Notes under the pieces: model-generated | Told to the model about the DNA's origin: nothing | Seen by the model: the letters and a program-made list of their open reading frames with translations, nothing else | Database searches by the model: none | NCBI RefSeq assembly: GCF_025457605.1 | Contig: NZ_JAMZFY010000003.1 | Coordinates: 56,677 to 120,676, forward strand | Origin: Haloarcula laminariae | Lineage (GTDB): Archaea > Halobacteriota > Halobacteria > Halobacteriales > Haloarculaceae | Length of the DNA stretch: 64,000 nt | Direction: 5' to 3' | Position numbers and translations under genes: made by a program | In this document: piece after piece, positions 41,403 to 48,753 of the stretch | How the letters are laid out: every line of letters starts with the position of its first letter | Numbering within the stretch: position 1 is the stretch's first letter

Positions 41403-41434
41403 GAGCCTCCACCCACCGAGGCTCCGACAGACAC
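41403..41434 (-). repeat. GC hairpin, element 8
   Basis: Perfect 7-bp stem GAGCCTC (41403-41409) and GAGGCTC (41418-41424), loop CACCCACC, then CGACAGACACC. The stem sequence differs fully from element 6 yet still pairs. Confidence 0.7.
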
Positions 41435-41448
41435 CTCCGGGCGTTGGG

Positions 41449-41670
41449 TCAATCGTCTTGTGCGCGGATTTCGCTGGCCCGATCTTTGAGCCGGCGAAGA
41501 ATCGGGATCCGTTGCTGATTCGCGTTCTCGTAGGCGACACAGGCTCGCAGCGTCTCCATATCGTTGATCGTCACGATACCCGCGTTGATGAGCCGCGTAT
41601 TCGGGGGTTCGAGCCGTTGTTCTGGTGAAAGCTCGCTCACGTCAGTCGATTGACCGTCAGGATTGCTCAC
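41449..41670 (-). CDS. Small helical protein, paralogue of 26782-26997
   Basis: A 73-residue protein that shares RLEPPNTRLINAGIVTINDM, ETLRACVAYENANQQR and ILRRLK with the 26782 product. The start is a GTG at 41670 (MSNPDGQSTDVSE). It is a single-gene unit with hairpin element 9 just upstream. Function unknown; its duplication on the same element shows that the accessory modules have been copied. Confidence 0.68.
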   Translation of the reverse strand: MSNPDGQSTDVSELSPEQRLEPPNTRLINAGIVTINDMETLRACVAYENANQQRIPILRRLKDRASEIRAQDD

Positions 41671-41676
41671 TGATGA

Positions 41677-41708
41677 TCGCCTCCGCTACTGCTGAGGCGA
41701 CAAAAAAC
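41677..41708 (-). repeat. GC hairpin plus A-tract, element 9
   Basis: Perfect 7-bp stem TCGCCTC (41677-41683) and GAGGCGA (41694-41700), loop CGCTACTGCT, then CAAAAAAC; 6 bases before the GTG start. Confidence 0.72.
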
Positions 41709-41719
41709 AGCCCCCGCCG

Positions 41720-41998
41720 TTACTCGTCTTCTTCCTCGGGTTGGATCTGGCGAGCGTCCTCAGCGAGATCGTGGATGTACTCCCGAAGAATCTCCATGTC
41801 CTCGCGAGCGTCTTCGAGAGTCTTGCCTTTCGCTTTGGCCACGATTTTGTCCTGATCGCGGGTGCCCGTCCCGCGAGTAAGCTTCACGGTGAGGGAGACG
41901 CCGACGTCACTTCGTTCGACGTACTCCGTTCGTGTCGTCTGTTCGCTCGATTCAGCCGATTCGCCATCCGCTCGAGATGGTTGGGTATGTTCTGACAT
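41720..41998 (-). CDS. Small protein, possibly DUF7389-like
   Basis: A 92-residue protein: an acidic head, then VGVSLTVKLTRGTGTRDQDK, IVAKAKGKTLEDAREDMEIL and REYIHDLAEDAR. The LTVKLTRGTGTRDQDKI segment is what I recall from haloarchaeal DUF7389 proteins; not checked. It follows the DUF6166-like gene by 21 bp with no hairpin between, so the two are probably one transcript. Confidence 0.62.
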   Translation of the reverse strand: MSEHTQPSRADGESAESSEQTTRTEYVERSDVGVSLTVKLTRGTGTRDQDKIVAKAKGKTLEDAREDMEILREYIHDLAEDARQIQPEEEDE

Positions 41999-42019
41999 GG
42001 ATTTCTTTCGGTGATTAGT

Positions 42020-42421
42020 TCAGATGGATGGTGCGACCGGCTCGCCGGGTGTTTCGTGAAGGACTGCGTCGATCTCGGGTCCCGTGAGTCGCCAGCGTTC
42101 ACCAGACCCAGCGCAGTCCAGCTGGCTCACGACCTCGGTTTTGAATGCCTGGTAGTGGTCGAGGGCGAACGCCTCATCTCCCGTGTAGTCGAGGAGGAGT
42201 GCGAGCGCGAGTTGCGCCGGACCACTACCACTATATCCCCATTCGAATCCCGAGGGACTGTGATTCACCAGCGCGAGACTCCGCTCTGGTGTGAGCCGTT
42301 CTTGGCCGGGACGTTTCTCAACGATAGCCTGCCCGCTCTGCCGATACCCGACGTAGGCGATGTCGCAGTCGCTCGCTGGGCATGTCTGTTCAATCGAGTG
42401 TGTGTCGCTAGGTCTACTCAT
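42020..42421 (-). CDS. DUF6166-like protein, short form
   Basis: A 133-residue protein with GFEWGYSGSGPAQLALALLL and DYTGDEAFALDHYQAFK, the DUF6166 core shared with the 36225-36911 product. It lacks that paralogue's extra C-terminal domain. A CPASDCDIAYVGY stretch near the start holds a Cys pair. It heads a two-gene unit with the 92-residue gene. Function unknown. Hairpin element 10 lies 31 bases before the ATG at 42421. Confidence 0.73.
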   Translation of the reverse strand: MSRPSDTHSIEQTCPASDCDIAYVGYRQSGQAIVEKRPGQERLTPERSLALVNHSPSGFEWGYSGSGPAQLALALLLDYTGDEAFALDHYQAFKTEVVSQLDCAGSGERWRLTGPEIDAVLHETPGEPVAPSI

Positions 42422-42452
42422 CGGTCTGTTCGGGAGCTACTCGTTCGAGCAC

Positions 42453-42480
42453 CCCCCGCACCCCTCAGGGGGCGAAAAAC
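42453..42480 (-). repeat. GC hairpin plus A-tract, element 10
   Basis: CCCCC (42453-42457) and GGGGG (42468-42472) around loop GCACCCCTCA, then CGAAAAAC. Loop and tail closely match element 16. Confidence 0.7.
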
Positions 42481-42501
42481 AGCCACAGGAACTGCTTTCC
42501 C

Positions 42502-42897
42502 CTACGCGAGATGGGAGACATCGGCTGGTTCGTCGACATCGTCGAACTCGCCTTGTTCGACCGGCTGCCAGTCATCGCCGGGTGCTGGACTCCACCAGTC
42601 GACCTTGTAGGCACTCGGTGCGCCGAGGATCTTCACCCGTGCCGACCCATCGGGTAGATCGCGACGGAGCTTTTCGTCGACGTGGAGGTTCCACGTTGAG
42701 TGGGTGTCGAAGCAGGCGAGGACGGCCTCCTCGTAGCCGCGTGTCTCTCGGGATTCTTGGAGTTCGACCTGTGTGTTGCAGTTCTTGCAGAACACACCTT
42801 CGAAGGGAATGTGACTGAATACCTCGTGCCCGCAGACTGGACACCAGAGGAACTCGAACAGTGCTTCACTGTGACGGTCGATAATTTCCAGACCCAT
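42502..42897 (-). CDS. Zinc-ribbon protein (DUF7567-like)
   Basis: A 131-residue protein with an N-terminal zinc ribbon, FLWCPVCGHEVFSHIP and VFCKNCNTQVELQES (CxxC...CxxC), then a beta-rich part (AVLACFDTHSTWNLHVDEKL, VKILGAPSAYKVDWWSP). It matches my memory of haloarchaeal DUF7567 proteins; function unknown, but zinc ribbons often bind nucleic acid. It is the last leftward gene before the ubiquitin-like operon, which runs the other way. Confidence 0.68.
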   Translation of the reverse strand: MGLEIIDRHSEALFEFLWCPVCGHEVFSHIPFEGVFCKNCNTQVELQESRETRGYEEAVLACFDTHSTWNLHVDEKLRRDLPDGSARVKILGAPSAYKVDWWSPAPGDDWQPVEQGEFDDVDEPADVSHLA

Positions 42898-42920
42898 ATT
42901 TGAACTTGGCCCGATCGAAA

Positions 42921-42948
42921 CGGGCCACCCCTCTCGGCCCGAAAAATA
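42921..42948 (-). repeat. GC hairpin plus A-tract, element 11
   Basis: CGGGCC (42921-42926) and GGCCCG (42936-42941), loop ACCCCTCTC, then AAAAATAC; 23 bases before the ATG at 42897. Confidence 0.7.
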
Positions 42949-43053
42949 CAAATGTCTCTTGCTAATGATTGGTTGAAATCAGCGATTCTTCAGCCGCGTA
43001 TTTTGATTTAGTCCGGCCAGTCAGTGCCCTATTGTTATTCAGATGTCAACCAA

Positions 43054-43063
43054 ATACTTAAAA
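43054..43063 (+). promoter_or_regulatory. TATA box of the ubiquitin-like operon
   Basis: ATACTTAAAA with a BRE-like CCAA before it lies about 28 bp upstream of the UBL gene ATG (43087), giving one promoter for the whole four-gene operon. Confidence 0.65.
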
Positions 43064-43086
43064 GGCGAACGCGGCTAGTAACAGAT

Positions 43087-43347
43087 ATGCCTCCTCAACT
43101 CACCATAACGATTGAAGCTCCTAATGGAAAGAGTGACGAGTTCTCCTTTGACCAATCTACTAAAGTCAGCGAGTCTGCTGAGAAAGCTGCCGACGAGTTT
43201 GGCATCCAGAACACGAATAATCCAACACTTGCTCGGATTACCGATGAAGGTCAGGAAGAACTCAAGCCAAACCGGACGCTGGTGAGCTACGACCTTGATG
43301 GCGAAACCGTGATCTGGACGGACCGAGGAAAAGGCGCCGGAAGATGA
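43087..43347 (+). CDS. Ubiquitin-like modifier (Bil/6E-type)
   Basis: An 86-residue protein with a beta-grasp pattern: LTITIEAPNGKSDEFSFDQS (beta-hairpin), TKVSESAEKAADEFGI (central helix), then short strands to LVSYDLDGETVIWTD and a flexible tail RGKGAGR. Size, fold pattern and glycine-containing tail fit a ubiquitin-like modifier, and the next three genes encode E2-, JAB- and E1-like proteins. The tail does not end in Gly-Gly; removing the last Arg would expose Gly, a job for the JAB peptidase (inference). First gene of the operon; its stop overlaps the E2 start by 4 bp. Confidence 0.8.
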   Translation: MPPQLTITIEAPNGKSDEFSFDQSTKVSESAEKAADEFGIQNTNNPTLARITDEGQEELKPNRTLVSYDLDGETVIWTDRGKGAGR

Positions 43348-43820
43348 AGCGACGGGTGAGTGAGCAGCTCATCCGGGACGAGCTGGAGGGTATCAATCAT
43401 CGTGCCGATCAGTTAGGCTGGGAAGTTGACGCAGATCTTGATGACCTTGTTATCACGACTCGCATGACGGCTAGCGATGATGAGGAATATATTATTGAAT
43501 TCGAATGTAGTAATTATGATCAGGCTCCTCCGTATGTTGAACTCATACATCCAAATACCGGTGAGCGAGGGGTTCCAAAGGCTTACTTCGACGACCGTGG
43601 AGCAGGTCAGGCCCTCCTTCTCAAACAAACACCGGCACTTTGCCACGGATTCAATCGGAAGATGTACCTGGATGTCGATACGCACCACGATGAATGGAAT
43701 CGCCATTCCATTGCCCGCTGGAAAGATGAGGCCGGCAGCTATACTACCTTAACGCGTATTCTCATGCTTATTGATAAGCGGATTACGAACGACCATTACC
43801 AGGGGCGCCTCTCAGAATGA
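43344..43820 (+). CDS. E2-like ubiquitin-conjugating protein
   Basis: A 158-residue protein with features of prokaryotic E2 (UBC-like) folds: LEGINHRADQLGWEVDADLD, a meander of strands (DEEYIIEFECSNYDQAPPYV then ELIHPNTG), then TPALCHGFNRKMYLDVDTHH and WNRHSIARWKDEAGSY. C100 in the ALCHGF box is the best candidate for the thioester cysteine. It would take the UBL from the E1 and pass it to a target. Overlaps the UBL gene by 4 bp. The assignment depends on operon context as well as this weak sequence pattern. Confidence 0.72.
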   Translation: MKRRVSEQLIRDELEGINHRADQLGWEVDADLDDLVITTRMTASDDEEYIIEFECSNYDQAPPYVELIHPNTGERGVPKAYFDDRGAGQALLLKQTPALCHGFNRKMYLDVDTHHDEWNRHSIARWKDEAGSYTTLTRILMLIDKRITNDHYQGRLSE

Positions 43821-43853
43821 CTTGGATCCCCTCGTACTACTGTTGGTGATTTA

Positions 43854-44456
43854 ATGATACAAATAACTCGTCGTATACAAGATTTCATAGCGAAGTTCCG
43901 TAGAAACGAGGAGTCACAAGAATTTGATGAGGGAGCAGGAATAGAACAGCAGTATCCTTCTGTGGTAGTTCCAGCTAGAGTCTGTGAAACCACTTGTGAA
44001 GCGCTTCGAAGCCACGCTCCGGTCGGCCAGAGCCATGAGGGTGTTGCGTATTGGGCGGGCGTCACGCTTGAGGACATTCCTGTTACATTCGTCACAACGT
44101 GTATTGTTCCTGAAGCTGAGACTGGACCTGGCCATTTCGAGGTCTCCACAGGAGCAAATGCAAGAGTAACACGGGCGGTACACGACAATGACATTGCTGT
44201 ACTTGGTACAGTACACAGTCATCCGGGTGCTGGGACACACCATTCAGGAGTGGACGATGATGAGGCGTTCACTGTTTATGATGGGTATTATTCGGTAATC
44301 GTTCCGGACTATGGCACTGAGGGTATGCTCCCACTCACGAAGTGTGGTGTTCATCGATATGAAGCAGGCACAGAAACATTCCGTAAATTGAATGACACCG
44401 AGATCTCTTCGACGTTCACTACTCCGACTGCACCGCTTAAAATAGATACTCGATAA
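43854..44456 (+). CDS. JAB/MPN metallopeptidase (deubiquitinase-like)
   Basis: A 200-residue JAMM-fold peptidase. The full zinc site is present: E62 in GQSHEGVAYWAG, then H121-S-H123-P, seven residues, S131 and D134 in VHSHPGAGTHHSGVDDDEAF, which fits HxHx7SxxD exactly. JAB enzymes in prokaryotic UBL operons trim the modifier's tail and remove it from targets. It lies 33 bp after the E2-like gene and overlaps the E1-like gene by 1 bp. Confidence 0.9.
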   Translation: MIQITRRIQDFIAKFRRNEESQEFDEGAGIEQQYPSVVVPARVCETTCEALRSHAPVGQSHEGVAYWAGVTLEDIPVTFVTTCIVPEAETGPGHFEVSTGANARVTRAVHDNDIAVLGTVHSHPGAGTHHSGVDDDEAFTVYDGYYSVIVPDYGTEGMLPLTKCGVHRYEAGTETFRKLNDTEISSTFTTPTAPLKIDTR

Positions 44457-45910
44457 TGACCTTACAACCTCCAGATCCGAGTGCCCTTCCTATCTCAGAA
44501 ACGGGATTTTACGAGAAGCGAGATGACCGGACAAATCTTGTCACGAATTCAGACCACTATCAAGACGCGCCAATTTTGCTCGCGATTGAGCAAGACAAGG
44601 CGACGAATGTTTCTGGGCAAGTAATGGCTCTTACCTCTGCTGTTCTTGCGAGTCGATTCAACCGGAACGTTGATCTCGCGTATCCAGATATTCCACTAGA
44701 AAGCCTGGTTTCACACCCGTTACTCCCTGAGAGACTCCGTACGAGAGCAGTTACTGAGATGGAACTGGGTGATCCTTTTGGGGAGTTCACGGGGGTTGAT
44801 CGAGAAGAGATTGCAGATAGTGACACCGACTATTCTTGTGCCCTGACCATCGGGAACCCTTCCGTTCAAGCGGAAAAAATAATACGTATTGATAGCTGTG
44901 GGTGGGCCGCACGCATCACACGAAATGAACAAATTCGAGGTTTCAATGAGACTTCACCAAATCCTATTGGCCCTGCTGCTGCCGCCTGCTTCGGCATCGC
45001 TGAACTCTTCAAGTCTCTGATTGGCTGCCCTCCCGAACAACAACCAGGGAATTTCACATTTGATGCGCTCACATTGCGGGTGGAACCGGGCGAATTGCAT
45101 ACCACCGCACCTGCCTTTCCAGATGATATTGAACTAGGTACCGTTGAGCTGGTTGGCGTCGGGTCAATCGGTTCCTCACTTTTGTATATGCTCCCTATGC
45201 TCCCTATTGAGGGCACATTCACGCTCACTGATCCAGATGTTGTTGAATACTCGAACCTCAATCGATCACCGATTTTCAATGTGAAAGATGCTGCTGAGGA
45301 ACGGAATAAAACTCTCGCTGGGGAACGTTTCATATGCGACAGTGTTGACGTTCGAACCTTTTCAGAGCGGTATGGCGCGTCTAGGGCACAGGATGATGTT
45401 GTCCCGGATATCGTTCTCCCAGAAGTTGATAGCGATCAGGCGAGGGCGGATATACAATACAGTCGGCCCCCGCTAATGCTCGAAACCACAACAAACGAAT
45501 CCTCCGTAAACGTGGCACGGCACATTCCGATCGTGGATGCCTGTCTCCTGTGCCACTTTCCCCCCGGCGAAAGTTCATATACTCCTGCCTGCGCTACCCT
45601 GGATAACGGTTCAATTCCAGATCCGGATGAGGAGGAAGAAGGCCCAGATGCGGCTCTCCCCTTTGTGTCCACCTTGGCTGGAATTTTGCTTGCCGGCGAG
45701 CTAGTAAAAACGAATATTGAAGAATATCCATTTTCCCCCTCGTTTGTTGAAATTGAAACATTCACTAACTTCTCTACCCGTATGCCTCGATATGACAAAC
45801 AGCATAATGATGAGTGTCCATTCTGTTCATACTGTGACGATACTCAATATCGCCGATTGATTCAAAACACCAAATTTGAGGATTTGATAGATCTTATTGA
45901 CCGAGACTGA
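44456..45910 (+). CDS. E1-like ThiF-fold activating enzyme
   Basis: A 484-residue protein. The first 220 residues are an extra N-terminal domain seen in longer bacterial E1-like proteins. The adenylation domain starts with VELVGVGSIGSSLLYML (GxGxxG at 234-239) and has the TDPDVVEYSNLNR segment whose Asp, Asn and Arg bind ATP. DACLLCHFPPGE (C363, C366) and a C-terminal CPFCSYC likely bind zinc; one of the central cysteines, or C377 in YTPACATL, may carry the thioester. It would activate the UBL with ATP. Last gene of the operon, ending 22 bp from a convergent gene. Confidence 0.83.
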   Translation: MTLQPPDPSALPISETGFYEKRDDRTNLVTNSDHYQDAPILLAIEQDKATNVSGQVMALTSAVLASRFNRNVDLAYPDIPLESLVSHPLLPERLRTRAVTEMELGDPFGEFTGVDREEIADSDTDYSCALTIGNPSVQAEKIIRIDSCGWAARITRNEQIRGFNETSPNPIGPAAAACFGIAELFKSLIGCPPEQQPGNFTFDALTLRVEPGELHTTAPAFPDDIELGTVELVGVGSIGSSLLYMLPMLPIEGTFTLTDPDVVEYSNLNRSPIFNVKDAAEERNKTLAGERFICDSVDVRTFSERYGASRAQDDVVPDIVLPEVDSDQARADIQYSRPPLMLETTTNESSVNVARHIPIVDACLLCHFPPGESSYTPACATLDNGSIPDPDEEEEGPDAALPFVSTLAGILLAGELVKTNIEEYPFSPSFVEIETFTNFSTRMPRYDKQHNDECPFCSYCDDTQYRRLIQNTKFEDLIDLIDRD

Positions 45911-45932
45911 CTTTTATGGGTATATTGATAAC

Positions 45933-46298
45933 TTAGCGCTCAGCGCCATAGACAAGCTGTGACGGGGATTCATACCCACAGCTCCGACACTCGAACCAAC
46001 GCTGAACCTTCGCGCCGTCAGCCGTTTTTCCGCCGATTGCCACATCGCTGTTCGGACACTCGGGACAACTCAGTTCGGGCGCTGGCCGTTCCCGGAGCTC
46101 GTCACGGAACGATTTCGCGTCCTTCGTCTCGTACCCCCGCGACCACACCGGGTAGCCGTCGACGAGGATTGCGCCACGCCACTTGTAGCGGTATGAATCC
46201 GGTGCTCGGTGTAAGACCGCCCGAGCGCCGGTCTCGGTATTCCGGTATGCGAGTGTGGGCGTGCGGCTCTCGCGCTTCCAATTTGTGATCCGGGACAT
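45933..46298 (-). CDS. Zinc-ribbon protein of unknown function
   Basis: A 121-residue basic-to-neutral protein: a beta-rich N-terminal two-thirds (ARAVLHRAPDSYRYKWRGAI, LVDGYPVWSRGYETKDAKSF) and a C-terminal zinc ribbon (LSCPECPNSD...WFECRSCGYES, CxxC...CxxC). The core could bind nucleic acid. It follows the 46302 gene with only 3 bp between, so they are one unit. Function unknown. Confidence 0.68.
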   Translation of the reverse strand: MSRITNWKRESRTPTLAYRNTETGARAVLHRAPDSYRYKWRGAILVDGYPVWSRGYETKDAKSFRDELRERPAPELSCPECPNSDVAIGGKTADGAKVQRWFECRSCGYESPSQLVYGAER

Positions 46299-46301
46299 CT
46301 G

Positions 46302-46793
46302 TTAGAAGTGGACGTCGGCGGGCACGATCCAGAGCTCCTCGCTCTCCTCCAGCACTCGATCCAGCTGCTCACGGTGACGGATACCGTTCGCATATTCGTT
46401 GTACAAGAAGATCGTTGGCCCGTCGTAGGCGCCAACCTGGTGGAAGGCGTGCCGAGCGAGATCTTCGTCGCGCATGATCTCCTCATCGGAAAGTTCGTCA
46501 AGTGCCTCCCTCACCCGGTCGAGGTTGCGCTCGAACTCTTCTTTCGTCGCCTCCCAGCCACGCTCAAGCAGGTCTTGGCCGTCATCGGAGTCGACGGGGG
46601 CTGCAGTCGGCAACTCACCCCATCGCGCCTTCCCCGCAACGGACGTGTCCTCCTCATCAAAACAGACGTAGTAATCGAAGACGGCGCCAGCGTGTGGGTC
46701 CGCGCCGACCAGGCGGTCGAACACCGTCTTTCCGGTGGATAGTGCTTCGTCTTCTGTCGATGCTTCTACCAGAGCGTAAATCACCATGTGCAT
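46302..46793 (-). CDS. Protein of unknown function
   Basis: A 163-residue acidic protein starting MHMVIYALVEASTEDEALST. It shows a GKTVFDRLVGADPHAGAVFD segment, a LARHAFHQVGAYDGPTIFLY segment and a closing EELWIVPADVHF. The N-terminal VIYALVEA followed by alternating helices and strands looks like a ferredoxin-like fold. No catalytic motif. First gene of a two-gene unit behind hairpin element 12. Confidence 0.65.
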   Translation of the reverse strand: MHMVIYALVEASTEDEALSTGKTVFDRLVGADPHAGAVFDYYVCFDEEDTSVAGKARWGELPTAAPVDSDDGQDLLERGWEATKEEFERNLDRVREALDELSDEEIMRDEDLARHAFHQVGAYDGPTIFLYNEYANGIRHREQLDRVLEESEELWIVPADVHF

Positions 46794-46844
46794 CTCGAAC
46801 ACCTCGAAGCGCCGACGCACCGGGAGTCGTTGCTCGCTCCTGCT

Positions 46845-46876
46845 GCGCCGGCACCCATCGCCGGCGCTCGAAAAAC
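46845..46876 (-). repeat. GC hairpin plus A-tract, element 12
   Basis: Perfect 8-bp stem GCGCCGGC (46845-46852) and GCCGGCGC (46860-46867), loop ACCCATC, then TCGAAAAAC; 51 bases before the ATG at 46793. The strongest stem of the family. Confidence 0.75.
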
Positions 46877-46895
46877 CTGATCTAGCGGTCGATTC

Positions 46896-47318
46896 TTAGG
46901 ACTCGTTCGCTCGGTCGACTGTGATGGTTAGATCGCCCGACGCGTAGTCGGCCTCGAAGTCGACGGTGAACGCATCCGAGTCGTACGCGGCGTGGTAGGC
47001 ACGGTGTCGTTCGAGTGACCCCGTCGCCTTGAAGTGGAAGAACGCAGCTGAGGTGTAGGGTTTGCTCTGGGTCTCGACCTGCGTCTCGACAGAGGCCGGG
47101 AGCGCGATTTGTGGTGTGTCCGTGTCGATACTCGCAGCGAACGCCTTCGCTTCCTCGACGGTCGCCTGCGAATGTGCGGGCGTCTCGCCGGTTAGCACGT
47201 TTACCGGCGTCTCGGTATCGTTGGTGAACAGGACATCGTGGAAGGTGCGTGTCCCGAGGACTGCGTCGGGATCTAACTCGCAATCGTGGAATGGGTCGTC
47301 GTCTGGTTTCTCGGGCAT
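46896..47318 (-). CDS. Protein of unknown function
   Basis: A 140-residue acidic protein: DAVLGTRTFHDVLFTNDTET, HSQATVEEAKAFAASIDTDT, AFFHFKATGSLERHRAYHAA and an end VDFEADYASGDLTITVDRAN. The order of strands and one helix suggests a compact alpha/beta fold, but I do not recognise it. A single-gene unit with hairpin element 13 upstream. Confidence 0.62.
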   Translation of the reverse strand: MPEKPDDDPFHDCELDPDAVLGTRTFHDVLFTNDTETPVNVLTGETPAHSQATVEEAKAFAASIDTDTPQIALPASVETQVETQSKPYTSAAFFHFKATGSLERHRAYHAAYDSDAFTVDFEADYASGDLTITVDRANES

Positions 47319-47337
47319 CAAATCACGAGCCTACGGT

Positions 47338-47367
47338 GGGGCTCAGTCCTTTCTGCCCCAGAAAAAC
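47338..47367 (-). repeat. GC hairpin plus A-tract, element 13
   Basis: GGGG (47338-47341) and CCCC (47356-47359) around a 14-base loop, then AGAAAAAC; 19 bases before the ATG at 47318. Weaker stem than most; GAGCC/GGCTC (47327-47344) is an alternative. Confidence 0.5.
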
Positions 47368-47393
47368 CACCATCTGCTTCGACGCAAATCGCC

Positions 47394-48056
47394 CTACGAG
47401 CGGCTGAGTGTCGCGTCCGGAGACGGTGCTTCACCGCTCGGGATGCGCAACTCTTGGCGCTTCCCGATCCACTCGCCGAGCTTCTGCTTGAGGTACTGGC
47501 GAGCCGTCGACTGGGTGAACACACCCTTGTCGACCATATCGCCAATGACGTCTTTCAGTGCCCGGAACTGCCCCTTCAGATGTCCGTCGCCGACCGGCTC
47601 GCCGTCGTGCCACCGAACGGTCGCGAGCGCGCCGTTCCCGACCGTCTCGCCGTGGTCGATTGTCTCCGAGTCGTACTGCAGGCCGAACCACAGCGTCCGG
47701 TAGGCGGTCACCTCGAAGGTGGGTGACACCACGAAGAACGCCTCGTGGTGGAGATAGTCGAGATGGTCCGCGACGATCTCGTCGAGGGTAAGCCCGGTGG
47801 CGCGGGGCTTCGGCTCGACGACCGTCGACGGGCGGTCTTCGCCGGCGAGGTAGCCGTCGACGGCATCTGCCTCGAGGCCATCGGCCAGTTCCGCCAGCAG
47901 CTGTTTCGCCCACTTGGAGTCGGTGTCGTCGCCACCGAACGGGGTTTCAGCCGAGATTCGGTGCTTGAGCTTCAGGTTGGCTGCGCCCCAATGAGAGTAG
48001 TGGAGCGTGTACTGTCCGTCAGTTCGTTCGTACGCAACGAGTGCGCGGTGGCCCAT
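47394..48056 (-). CDS. DUF6735-like haloarchaeal protein
   Basis: A 220-residue protein starting MGHRALVAYERTDGQYTLHY then SHWGAANLKLKHRI, the start I recall for DUF6735. Later parts include PRATGLTLDEIVADHLDYLH, HEAFFVVSPTFEVTAYRTLW and a helical C-terminus (FRALKDVIGDMVDKGVFTQS). Family members recur on haloarchaeal plasmids and may be tied to maintenance; biochemistry unknown. A single-gene unit with hairpin element 14. Confidence 0.75.
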   Translation of the reverse strand: MGHRALVAYERTDGQYTLHYSHWGAANLKLKHRISAETPFGGDDTDSKWAKQLLAELADGLEADAVDGYLAGEDRPSTVVEPKPRATGLTLDEIVADHLDYLHHEAFFVVSPTFEVTAYRTLWFGLQYDSETIDHGETVGNGALATVRWHDGEPVGDGHLKGQFRALKDVIGDMVDKGVFTQSTARQYLKQKLGEWIGKRQELRIPSGEAPSPDATLSRS

Positions 48057-48101
48057 TGAACAATCACCTCGTAGGACGACCCACGACTGGATCGCCTCGC
48101 A

Positions 48102-48123
48102 CCCCTCCCGGGGGACGAACAAC
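48102..48123 (-). repeat. GC hairpin plus A-rich tail, element 14
   Basis: CCCC (48102-48105) and GGGG (48110-48113) with a 4-base loop, then ACGAACAAC; 45 bases before the DUF6735-like start. The rest of the gap to 48260 shows no gene. Confidence 0.6.
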
Positions 48124-48260
48124 GCTACCAGTAGTTGCTAGCGAGGCTTCTTTATTCGGGATGAGTACTGATATTGGGGCGGCTAAATCGGTAAGTGGAG
48201 GCCACGCACATACCCGAGGACGAGACTTCAGGAGTTTCTTCCCAAAATCGAACGTGTTAG

Positions 48261-48677
48261 TCAGCTTGTGGCTCGTTGTTTACGACGGTATTCAAATCCA
48301 CCTATCACGCCCGCGAGAGCGACGACCCCGACCCAAGACAGAATATACAGAGCGAATGGTGTCGGAACAGCAGACGGTGGACGAACTGGGCCTGCCAGCC
48401 ACGAGCCGAGCCCTGAAAGGAGTAGGAATACACCGACGATGATAGCGGGTGATATGACCTTCTCACCGACGTAAAACAGAGCGGGAATGAATCCAAGGAG
48501 GAACATCCCGAGAAGGATGTACGCTCCGTTAAGTGGTTTAGCCATAAGCATATCCCACAAGTCATCAAACCAACTGTTCCATAGAAACACAACCAGAGCA
48601 GTGTGGGCCACCCCACCGACTAACCCACCGATAATTGAAGATTTCGTGTAAATCGACTGCTCTGAGGTACGTGCCAT
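48261..48677 (-). CDS. Four-helix membrane protein of unknown function
   Basis: A 138-residue membrane protein with helices near residues 13-33, 45-66, 72-95 and 107-130 (SSIIGGLVGGVAHTALVVFL, AYILLGMFLLGFIPALFYVG, ISPAIIVGVFLLLSGLGSWL, FALYILSWVGVVALAGVIGG). A TATA-like TTTTATG sits about 27 bp before the ATG. It is 76 bp after the ArsR-like membrane regulator gene, in the same direction. Function unknown. Confidence 0.66.
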   Translation of the reverse strand: MARTSEQSIYTKSSIIGGLVGGVAHTALVVFLWNSWFDDLWDMLMAKPLNGAYILLGMFLLGFIPALFYVGEKVISPAIIVGVFLLLSGLGSWLAGPVRPPSAVPTPFALYILSWVGVVALAGVIGGFEYRRKQRATS

Positions 48678-48753
48678 GCTCCTCAATTGACCATCGTGGT
48701 GCATAAAACAGCGTTTGGGTCAAAATTAACTTTGACAGGAGAGGGTATTCCGC

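Noticed and set aside
48161..48442. A plus-strand frame starting MSTDIGAAKSVSGGHAH opposite the membrane-protein gene
   Set aside because: It runs antisense through a clear four-helix membrane protein and has no domain or promoter.
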